A stretch of DNA of 13,363 nucleotides from an uncultured Parasutterella sp. GTDB taxonomy: Bacteria; Pseudomonadota; Gammaproteobacteria; Burkholderiales; Burkholderiaceae_F. The notes below the pieces were generated by a model. That model did no database searches, was not told the DNA's origin, and saw nothing but the letters and a program-made list of their open reading frames with translations. The position numbers were made by a program, and so were the translations under genes. Every line of letters begins with the position of its first letter. The first letter of the stretch is position 1. The stretch covers positions 1 through 13,363 of the forward strand of contig CAAFTZ010000046.1 of NCBI GenBank assembly GCA_900766055.1. Direction: 5' to 3'. Shown here one piece after another: positions 1-6,630 of the stretch.

Positions 1-9
1 AGGCTTCTA

Positions 10-615
10 GTGAGCCAAAAGGCTGTTCGTATTCTCGGAATTGACCCGGGTCTGAATCACACCGGCTACGGTTTTGTAGATTTTGTGCCCGGTCATTTCG
101 CCTACGTCGCCTCCGGCGTATTGAATGTACCGGCAGGCGAGCTTTCTGACCGGCTTGGATTCATTTTTAAGTCCTTGTCGGCTTTGATCGAGGAGCATCA
201 TCCGAATGTCGCTTCGATTGAAAAAACTTTCTTGAATACGAATGCCCAGTCCAGCATGCTGCTGTCGCACGCAAGAGGCGCTGCGATGTGTGCTGTCGCA
301 TGTCACTCTATCTTATGCAAAGAAATCAGCACACGCGAGATTAAAAAGTCCGTGACCGGCTACGGCGCCGCTGACAAAGATCAAGTGCAGCAAATGGTTC
401 TAAGGCATCTGAAGCTTGAGGACACGCGCTTCAGTCCGGACGAGTCGGATGCCCTGGCAACCGCGATCTGCTACGGCAGCTCCAGCATCCTGCTCGGCCT
501 CGTACCGACACTCGGAACCAAGGCCGGCAGCAGCGGAACCGGTGTGTCCCGCAGAGGCTCAAGTGCTCGCCGCTCAAGAAACGAGTGGACGAAACGTTAT
601 GAAGGAAAGGTTTAA
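10..615 (+). CDS. ruvC: RuvC, Holliday junction resolvase endonuclease
   Basis: Structure-specific nuclease that cuts four-way junctions symmetrically, working with the RuvAB motor at the end of homologous recombination. The 201-residue product opens with the family's ILGIDPG strand. The four acidic active-site residues can be assigned as D12 (GIDPG), E71 (SIEKTF), D144 and D147 (PDESDALA), in the retroviral-integrase/RNase H-like fold. The family is usually about 165-180 residues. The excess here is a C-terminal tail from about residue 170 that is rich in Ser, Gly and Arg and probably disordered. The start is a GTG four codons or so before the usual first strand. Only 9 nt lie upstream, so the true ribosome binding site and any earlier start cannot be judged. 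ruvA follows after 3 nt, and its ribosome binding site lies in the end of ruvC, so the two are probably translated from one message. Confidence 0.96.
   Translation: MSQKAVRILGIDPGLNHTGYGFVDFVPGHFAYVASGVLNVPAGELSDRLGFIFKSLSALIEEHHPNVASIEKTFLNTNAQSSMLLSHARGAAMCAVACHSILCKEISTREIKKSVTGYGAADKDQVQQMVLRHLKLEDTRFSPDESDALATAICYGSSSILLGLVPTLGTKAGSSGTGVSRRGSSARRSRNEWTKRYEGKV
602..610 (+). promoter_or_regulatory. Ribosome binding site of ruvA inside the ruvC 3' end
   Basis: The purine run AAGGAAAGG ends 8 nt before the ruvA ATG at 619 and lies within the last codons of ruvC. This fixes the ruvA start and makes translational coupling to ruvC likely. Confidence 0.7.
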
Positions 616-618
616 ATA

Positions 619-1188
619 ATGATTGCAACTATTCGAGGAAAGATTCTTCAAAAAAATCCTCCGCAAGTTGTTGTTGAGTGCGGCGGATTAGGCTACGAGA
701 TCGATGTCCCGATGTCCACTTTCTACAATCTTCCGAACATCGGCGAAGAGGTGTTTCTGGAAACCGTCATGATCGTCCGCGAGGACGCTCAGCTTCTTTA
801 CGGCTTTTTGACTGCTCAGGAAAAATCGGTTTTCCGTCAGCTTCTGAAAGTGAGCGGCATCGGTCCGAGAATTTCGCTTGCCATGCTCTCCTCTATGTCC
901 GCAGAAGACATCGGCAACGCTATTGCCAATAATGAAGTCGGACTTTTGACGATGGTTCCCGGCATCGGTAAGAAAACGGCCGAACGTCTCGTTCTTGAGC
1001 TGAAGGACAAGATGGTCGTCACTTCTGCGCCCACGGTTTCTTCCGTTCAGACAGAAGTCATTCAGGCTTTGGTTGCGTTGGGTTTCAGCGAACGCGAAGC
1101 TCGCGGCGCTGCGAAAAACGTTCCTGCGGATGCCGACGCCTCCGAAGGCATTCGTCTCTGCCTGCGTCAACTTGCTCAGAAAGGTTAA
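619..1188 (+). CDS. ruvA: RuvA, Holliday junction DNA-binding subunit of RuvAB
   Basis: RuvA tetramers hold the open four-way junction while RuvB rings pump DNA through it. The 189-residue protein (family about 200) has the three usual parts. Residues 1-62 form the OB-fold (MIATIRGKI start, CGGLGYEI) with the acidic-pin pair E55-D56 in REDAQLLYGF. Two helix-hairpin-helix motifs follow, at about 78-84 (VSGIGPR) and 113-119 (VPGIGKK, then TAERLVLELKDK). The C-terminal domain III, which contacts RuvB, runs from about 145 (EVIQALVALGFSEREAR) after a short flexible linker. All key parts are present, so it should be functional. It lies 3 nt after ruvC and 3 nt before ruvB. Confidence 0.98.
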   Translation: MIATIRGKILQKNPPQVVVECGGLGYEIDVPMSTFYNLPNIGEEVFLETVMIVREDAQLLYGFLTAQEKSVFRQLLKVSGIGPRISLAMLSSMSAEDIGNAIANNEVGLLTMVPGIGKKTAERLVLELKDKMVVTSAPTVSSVQTEVIQALVALGFSEREARGAAKNVPADADASEGIRLCLRQLAQKG

Positions 1189-1191
1189 TCC

Positions 1192-2232
1192 ATGGCGGAC
1201 AGCAATTCGATTCTTTCCTCTGAAAGAAAAGAAAAAGAAGAAGTCATCGACAAGGCCCTTCGTCCGACACGTCTCAAAGACTATGCCGGCCAAGACGGCA
1301 TTCGTGAACAGCTCGATCTCTTCATTACGGCTGCGCGCAACCGCGGCGAGGCCCTGGACCATGTTTTGCTCTTCGGGCCTCCGGGCTTAGGTAAAACAAC
1401 TCTGGCAAACATCATCGCCAACGAACTCGGCGTCAAACTTCGTCAAACCTCCGGCCCTGTCCTTGAAAAGGCAGGCGACCTGGCTGCAATGCTCACGAGC
1501 TTAGAGCCTCATGACGTTCTCTTCATTGACGAGATCCATCGTCTCTCCCCGGTTGTAGAGGAAATTCTTTATCCGGCCCTCGAAGACTTCAAACTCGACA
1601 TCATGATCGGCGAAGGCCCTGCTGCCCGTTCGATCAAAATTGATCTACCGCATTTCACGCTTGTCGGTGCGACTACGCGAGCCGGCTCATTGACCAAACC
1701 TCTGCAGGATCGTTTCGGCATTCGAGCTCAGCTTCAGTATTACTCACCTGAGGATCTGACCACCATCGTGCTGCGCTCCATGCACCTGCTGAACATGCCC
1801 GCAGACAAAGGCGCAGCCGGTGAGATTGCAAGACGCTCCCGCGGTACGCCTCGAATCGCAAACAGATTGCTTCGACGTATTCGTGACTTTTCTGAGGTCC
1901 GTCATCAAGGCCAATTGTCCGAACAAATCGCAAAAGACGCCCTTACGATGCTGGAAGTCGATCCGATCGGCTTAGACAGCCTCGATTGTCAATTCCTGCT
2001 TGCGATCATTGAGAAGTTCCAAGGCGGTCCCGTCGGTATCGAAAACCTGGCTTCCGCTGTCGGCGAAGAGTCTGATACGCTTCAAGACATGGTCGAGCCT
2101 TATCTGATCAAAGAAGGCTTTGTTCAGAGAACACCAAGGGGACGCGTGGCTACACCGCGCGCATACAGCCATTTCGGGCTCGATAGAAAACATAAAGATT
2201 TGGGGTTTTTATTCGATGACGACCAATATTAG
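1192..2232 (+). CDS. ruvB: RuvB, Holliday junction branch-migration AAA+ ATPase
   Basis: Hexameric ATP-driven motor of the RuvAB complex. The 346-residue product matches the family length. Visible motifs are Walker A GPPGLGKT (62-69), Walker B LFIDEIH with D113-E114, sensor 1 GATTRAG (159-165), the arginine finger R174 in LQDRFG, and sensor 2 RGTPRIANRLLRR starting near 217. The C-terminal winged-helix domain has the RTPRGR wing (about 313-318) and ends in AYSHFGL. The N-terminus carries a short Lys/Glu-rich stretch (SERKEKEE) before the conserved LRP-TRLKDYAGQ. An AGAAAGG ribosome binding site sits 7 nt before the ATG, partly in ruvA. The 3' end overlaps the next gene by 17 nt. Confidence 0.98.
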   Translation: MADSNSILSSERKEKEEVIDKALRPTRLKDYAGQDGIREQLDLFITAARNRGEALDHVLLFGPPGLGKTTLANIIANELGVKLRQTSGPVLEKAGDLAAMLTSLEPHDVLFIDEIHRLSPVVEEILYPALEDFKLDIMIGEGPAARSIKIDLPHFTLVGATTRAGSLTKPLQDRFGIRAQLQYYSPEDLTTIVLRSMHLLNMPADKGAAGEIARRSRGTPRIANRLLRRIRDFSEVRHQGQLSEQIAKDALTMLEVDPIGLDSLDCQFLLAIIEKFQGGPVGIENLASAVGEESDTLQDMVEPYLIKEGFVQRTPRGRVATPRAYSHFGLDRKHKDLGFLFDDDQY

Positions 2233-2938
2233 TGCTTACAACCTGTCTGAGCGTCAGACTCAGCTGGACTTGTCCGTTCTTCCCTACGATTTTGAAGACA
2301 ACGTCAAAGTATTGAGCGAACAGGCGCGCCAGGCCTGGAACGATGTTCAGGATCTGGAAGCTTCTGCCTGCCCTGACAATAAAGCTCAAATCACCATCAC
2401 AATGCACCCGTCTTTTGCTTCTCAGATTTATTTCCCTGAGGAGTTTCTGCTTGTCATGGGATTAGAGTGCGTCGGTGTCCGCCAGGTGCAGTGCTTCCCG
2501 CGCGACACTTCAAGCTGCGACACGGAGGACGGCGAAATTACCGTTGCGCTCGTCTGCGTCGGTAAGAGACAGGACATCCAAGCCATTCCCGGCAAACTGG
2601 AAAAGGTTGTTTCCGACACACTCGTCGGAAAGCAGATTCGAACCATTGAAAGCATTGAAGCTGTCTCGATCTACGACCGTTTGGACATTCCCAACGATTA
2701 CTTCGATGATCATTTCTTAGTCGGTGTTTATCAAACTCCGGGTAAGACTGTCGAAGAATCCAAAGAAGACTTTAAAAACTATGCCCAGAAAAACGATCTT
2801 GAAGTACACCCCAACTTCTTAGTTGATAAGGAAGGTGTCTTCTACGTGCTTCTGCGCGGTGCCCGCTACAAACTCGATGCCATCGGCGACTACGCCTATA
2901 CCTTCTGTGTGCGCGTGCCGCCGCTGAAAAAAGCCTGA
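2216..2938 (+). CDS. Stand-alone protein resembling the N-terminal non-catalytic region of defence-type S8 (subtilisin-like) peptidases
   Basis: 240 residues, no signal peptide or membrane segment, no recognised enzyme motif. Several stretches in the right order recall the N-terminal region of a family of large S8 peptidases found beside AAA ATPases in defence loci: ITMHPSFASQIYFPEEFL then GLECVGVRQV (about 61-91), VALVCVGKRQDIQAI (110-124), IESIEAVSIYDRL (144-156), and GVFYVLLRGA...YTFCVRVPPLKKA at the C-terminus (207-240). That recall comes from memory of the family, not a search. The catalytic D/H/S triad and a GTSxAxP motif are absent, and recC starts 57 nt later, so the protease domain is missing. 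I chose ATG 2216, not an in-frame ATG at 2120 deep in ruvB. A weak GGGG at 2202-2205 precedes it. Its overlap with ruvB suggests coupled translation. It could be a free-standing inhibitor or adaptor-like domain, or a remnant of a longer gene. Confidence 0.75.
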   Translation: MTTNISAYNLSERQTQLDLSVLPYDFEDNVKVLSEQARQAWNDVQDLEASACPDNKAQITITMHPSFASQIYFPEEFLLVMGLECVGVRQVQCFPRDTSSCDTEDGEITVALVCVGKRQDIQAIPGKLEKVVSDTLVGKQIRTIESIEAVSIYDRLDIPNDYFDDHFLVGVYQTPGKTVEESKEDFKNYAQKNDLEVHPNFLVDKEGVFYVLLRGARYKLDAIGDYAYTFCVRVPPLKKA

Positions 2939-2982
2939 CTCAGCAACTCACAACAAATTTAAATCGTCGGCTTTTCCTAATT

Positions 2983-2988
2983 GGAGGG
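2983..2988 (+). promoter_or_regulatory. Strong ribosome binding site deciding the recC start
   Basis: GGAGGG lies 7 nt upstream of ATG 2996. It rules out the in-frame TTG at 2981, which lies upstream of this site, as the start, and it is the best Shine-Dalgarno sequence in the window. Confidence 0.85.
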
Positions 2989-2995
2989 TCCTCTA

Positions 2996-5900
2996 ATGAT
3001 TTCTACTTTTTATTCGAATTCGTTCGAAGTTCTTCGGACGGTTCTCGCCACAAAAATCGGTTTTAATCTGGAGGACCTGCGAAACAGGAACGCCTCCTTT
3101 TTTGAGCAAATCAGGGTTATCGCACCTTCGACGATGGTCGAGGATAACCTCAACCGCTTCTTAGCGGACCATTTCGGGGCCTCTCCGGGGATTGAATTTC
3201 TCAACCTCGCCAACTGGATGTTCGAAGTTCTCCAACAGCGGTCTCTCTCCAACGCTGAAACTTCCCAGCTCATTGACTGGACCTTTTACGAGATCCTGCG
3301 TCAAAAGCAAACCGAAAAGACCTTTCCGGCAGAAGAAAAACGTCTTTATGAATACATCCAGACGTTGGATCCCGTCGGTGTTTTGGAATTTGCCCGCCAT
3401 CTGAACACCGTTTTCATTACCTACGGTTCTTATCGCTTTGACTGGCTGCAGCAGTGGACTTTAGAAAAATTCAAAATTGAAAACCCACTGTCTGTCCCGA
3501 ATGCAAAGGCCGAAGAAGAGCGACTGAAGAAGAATTCAGACTTTTTATGGCAAAAACATCTTTGGCAAGAATTAATCAAACGAACCAATCCCGGAATAAA
3601 CGGGAAAATTTTCAGTTGGCTTCAAAATACTATTCAGCGAATCCAAGAGAACAAACCTGTTGAAGACAGCCTACCGATTCATTTATTCCTGCCGTTCTCT
3701 ATTCCGCCAAACTTACTGCCTCTGATTCGAGCTTATGAAGACTCTCCGGCAGAGCTCAATCTTTACATCCTTAATCCTTGCGCCGAGTATTGGTTTGAAT
3801 CGGTGCCAAAAGCGCAGTTCGACTGGTCCGAGAATTTCAAAGTCGATAACAGCTGCCTGAACTACCTGTTGACAAATGCGGCAAGCACGAGGGCCGCTAT
3901 TGACCGATTGGACGGCTTCCTTTTTTCTGAGGAAGAAGCCTCGGCCATCGAAACTGATATTTCGGATGACGACAAACAGAAACGCCAAGATGCATCCGTT
4001 AAACAGCCTGGCTCTCGCACCTTCGTAAGCTCAGAAAAAACTTTCGAGAATCCCGAAAAAGAGATCAAAACCAAAGTTAATGCCGAGACGAACTCTGCTT
4101 ATTTGGAGTATCCCTCCAAGTCATTCCTGCATAGTTTTCAAAACTCCATTCTTAGAATGGACAGCACGCTTCTGCCCACTGAGCCTGACGAAAAAGATGT
4201 CAGTCTTCGCATTCTCAAGGCGCCCTCATTTGTAAGAGAGGTCGAAGCAGCCATCGACATTCTCCAAAATTGGTTCACCGATAAAAAGCGCGACCTAAAA
4301 CCTTCCGATGTTTTGGTCGTTGTCCCAGACATTGAAAAGGCGGCTCCTATCATCGAAGGCGTCATGGCCTCTCTGCCGAAGGATCTTTACATTCCTTGGA
4401 AAATCATCGGTCTCAGCGAAGAAAAACAAAATTCTTTCGCAGATGCGTTTGTGGGCTTGGGAAAACTCTTGATGTCGGATTTCTCCGCCAGAGAATTTTT
4501 TGCTTGGCTGGAAAAATTGCCTGTGCAGCAGCAGTGGGGCCTGTCCTTAGACGACATCTCTGTCATTCAGACTTGGCTTTATTCCGCCGGATACTCTATC
4601 GGAATCGATCACGAACAGCTTCAGGCGCTGAATTTCACAAATGAAGACACCTCTCTTCAGGACGCCATGGAACGGCTTTCTCTAGGATTCTTCCTCGATG
4701 AGGCCTCTCCCCTGCCGTTCAAGAACGTTCTGCCCATCCGCGGTGATGAAGAAGCCGGTTTTGACGTCGTTTCCGACGGCTCGGGCCGCTTGCTCCAAGC
4801 GCTTTCCCAACTTTACCTGAACCTAGCCGATCAGCGCCGTGAACTGCTGGCTACTAATTTTGCACTTGCGGCAGATGCCTGGAGAGAAGCACTTCTGGAC
4901 ATGAAAAATCGCTTCTTCGGCAACGGCAGCGATCCTGAAGAGTCCTACAAGTTCACACAAATCATCGAGACAGTTTGCAATGGTATAACTAGCGCTTACG
5001 GAAGCACCGAAAAACCGATCAGCTTCGATGTTGTATTAAGCGAGCTGAGAAGCGAACTCTCCAAAACAAAGCGCGATGTGCCGAGCACCGGAACAATGAC
5101 CTTCACATCCATTTCGCTGGCTAGAGGCATTCCTTACAAGGTCATCTGCTGCTTGGGCTTCGATGAGAAGAGCGGGTTCCCGGGCACACCTAAGTTTGAA
5201 GAATTTGACTTAACTAAGGATCACCGCCGCCGCGGCGACCGAGACGCAAGAAAGGACAATAACGCTGTCTTTCTTGACACGCTCCTCAGCGCTCGGGAAA
5301 ACCTCTTGATTTCCTACACCATCGGAACGAAGCCACAAAGCGAAAACAACCCTTCGCTCGTCATTGATAATTTCAAGAATTACTTCATTTCTCATGCCAT
5401 GAGCGTAGGTATGGAGGACGGAACTGGTCAAGAAAAGGCTGACGAGCTTTGGAAGAGCATCGTGACTAAGATTCCTTTGAATCGCTTTTCAGTTCGAAAT
5501 TTCTTAGAGGAACCGAAATCTTTGGACAAACGAGAGAACAACCTTTTCTGGAAGAGCCCGCGGAAAGACGTCCTCAACTCAATTGAGCACGCCTTCAAAA
5601 ATCCAGGAGAGAGTGAGCCAATGTTTGCCAACACCGGTATTCCTGACAAGAAACTTCCCAAAACGATGCAGCACCCCGAACTTCGGGAACTGCAGGTGAA
5701 TTTCCTCTTAAAGTTCCTGACTTCGTATGGCGAGTGGGCGGCTAGCCTGCTCAAACTTGAATCCTCAGAGTTACAAGCCGAAGAGAGAATGATCGTCCCT
5801 GCTAAAGACGACAACCTAATGCATTCGGATGTCAAACGAAAATTTATTTCTTTGCTTGAGAACAACTTCACAAATGAAGAAGCCCTCGATCTTCTGGATC

Positions 5901-6619
5901 TTAATCCGAAGTACGGCATCGAAAGTGTTCGACGTGCGGTTCTCAGTTTTGAAACCTCAGAGATAGCCGAGGCATATTCTGCAAAAACCAAATTTATGGA
6001 AACAGAGGCACTTGAAGGCCTCTCTGTCGCGCTCGATTATCGAGTTCCGACTTCAGTTTCAAACTTCGTCCATCGGCTCTCGGACAAAACGGATCTTTTC
6101 CTTTGGAAAAAGAAGGATAAAACCGTACGCGTCAAGCTCGGCGTATTTTGCTCCGCATCGGAGCAAAAACGTGAACTATTGCGTCAAATTATATGGACCG
6201 AAGCCGGAGAACCCTACGACTTGCTCATCTTTAACGAAAGTTCGGGTACAGATCATTTCGTTACTTCTAGCTCGACGCTTATTCAAAACTACGGCAGTGC
6301 GCCTCTTAAAGCTTTCTTAAAGTTATTCGAGTGTCACTGCAAAAATGCTTTGGGCATGAAAGCCTCCGAGGACGCCCTGCTTTGGCAAGGAATCTCAGAG
6401 GAAAGTATTCGAAGAGCTGCTGATTTATCTAAAACCCTGGAAAAAGATCTAGGTGATTACTTCAATCTGCTCAAAGAAAAAGAAGAAAAGGAAGAAAAGA
6501 AAGATCTCAAAGGAAAGGGTAAAAGGAAAGATAGCAAAAAAGAAGACAAAGAGAAAGAAATCCATTTCCCTACAGCAATCGATGAATTAACCAACTTCAT
6601 TCTGCAACTTAAACCTTAA
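2996..6619 (+). CDS. recC: RecC, exodeoxyribonuclease V gamma subunit
   Basis: Scaffold and Chi-recognition subunit of the RecBCD helicase-nuclease, which processes double-strand breaks, loads RecA and degrades linear foreign DNA. The 1207-residue product starts like the family (FYSNSFEVL, then VIAPSTMVEDNLNRFLADHFG, about 41-61). Its clearest landmark is the block at about 698-775: GTMTFTSISLARGIPYKVICCLGFD followed by FDLTKDHRRRGDRDARKDN and LLISYTIG. This is the degenerate helicase-like core of RecC. It is longer than the roughly 1120 residues of the E. coli protein. Two low-complexity hydrophilic insertions account for much of this, at about 320-366 (Lys/Glu/Ser/Asp-rich) and 1158-1189 (almost only Lys, Glu, Asp and Gly). 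No intact nuclease motif is seen in the C-terminal domain, as expected for RecC. A GGAGGG site sets the start. recB follows after 11 nt. Confidence 0.95.
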   Translation: MISTFYSNSFEVLRTVLATKIGFNLEDLRNRNASFFEQIRVIAPSTMVEDNLNRFLADHFGASPGIEFLNLANWMFEVLQQRSLSNAETSQLIDWTFYEILRQKQTEKTFPAEEKRLYEYIQTLDPVGVLEFARHLNTVFITYGSYRFDWLQQWTLEKFKIENPLSVPNAKAEEERLKKNSDFLWQKHLWQELIKRTNPGINGKIFSWLQNTIQRIQENKPVEDSLPIHLFLPFSIPPNLLPLIRAYEDSPAELNLYILNPCAEYWFESVPKAQFDWSENFKVDNSCLNYLLTNAASTRAAIDRLDGFLFSEEEASAIETDISDDDKQKRQDASVKQPGSRTFVSSEKTFENPEKEIKTKVNAETNSAYLEYPSKSFLHSFQNSILRMDSTLLPTEPDEKDVSLRILKAPSFVREVEAAIDILQNWFTDKKRDLKPSDVLVVVPDIEKAAPIIEGVMASLPKDLYIPWKIIGLSEEKQNSFADAFVGLGKLLMSDFSAREFFAWLEKLPVQQQWGLSLDDISVIQTWLYSAGYSIGIDHEQLQALNFTNEDTSLQDAMERLSLGFFLDEASPLPFKNVLPIRGDEEAGFDVVSDGSGRLLQALSQLYLNLADQRRELLATNFALAADAWREALLDMKNRFFGNGSDPEESYKFTQIIETVCNGITSAYGSTEKPISFDVVLSELRSELSKTKRDVPSTGTMTFTSISLARGIPYKVICCLGFDEKSGFPGTPKFEEFDLTKDHRRRGDRDARKDNNAVFLDTLLSARENLLISYTIGTKPQSENNPSLVIDNFKNYFISHAMSVGMEDGTGQEKADELWKSIVTKIPLNRFSVRNFLEEPKSLDKRENNLFWKSPRKDVLNSIEHAFKNPGESEPMFANTGIPDKKLPKTMQHPELRELQVNFLLKFLTSYGEWAASLLKLESSELQAEERMIVPAKDDNLMHSDVKRKFISLLENNFTNEEALDLLDLNPKYGIESVRRAVLSFETSEIAEAYSAKTKFMETEALEGLSVALDYRVPTSVSNFVHRLSDKTDLFLWKKKDKTVRVKLGVFCSASEQKRELLRQIIWTEAGEPYDLLIFNESSGTDHFVTSSSTLIQNYGSAPLKAFLKLFECHCKNALGMKASEDALLWQGISEESIRRAADLSKTLEKDLGDYFNLLKEKEEKEEKKDLKGKGKRKDSKKEDKEKEIHFPTAIDELTNFILQLKP
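6146..6168 (+). repeat. Perfect 10-bp inverted repeat within recC
   Basis: Arms TTTTGCTCCG and CGGAGCAAAA are separated by the loop CAT, giving a perfect 10-bp stem in the message around codons 1051-1058. No T-run follows the stem on either strand, so it is not a standard terminator. It lies about 450 nt before the recC stop. Confidence 0.7.
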
Positions 6620-6620
6620 T

Positions 6621-6625
6621 CGGAG
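6621..6625 (+). promoter_or_regulatory. Ribosome binding site of recB
   Basis: CGGAG ends 5 nt before ATG 6631 in the short recC-recB gap. This supports the ATG at 6631 as the start of recB. Confidence 0.65.
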
Positions 6626-6630
6626 TATCT

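Noticed and set aside
688..1362. Long - strand open frame of 224 codons across ruvA and ruvB
   Set aside because: Antisense shadow of two clearly recognised genes; product resembles no family.
2120..2215. Upstream ATG extending the 240-residue protein by 32 residues
   Set aside because: The extension lies wholly inside the conserved winged-helix end of ruvB in another frame and gives no family-like sequence; ATG 2216 is more plausible.
2923..2944. Hairpin GCTGA/TCAGC at the end of the 240-residue gene as a terminator
   Set aside because: Five-bp stem with a long loop and no following T-run; cannot support a terminator between the ruv and rec parts.
2981..2995. TTG start adding five residues to RecC
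   Set aside because: It lies before the GGAGGG ribosome binding site, which is properly spaced for ATG 2996.
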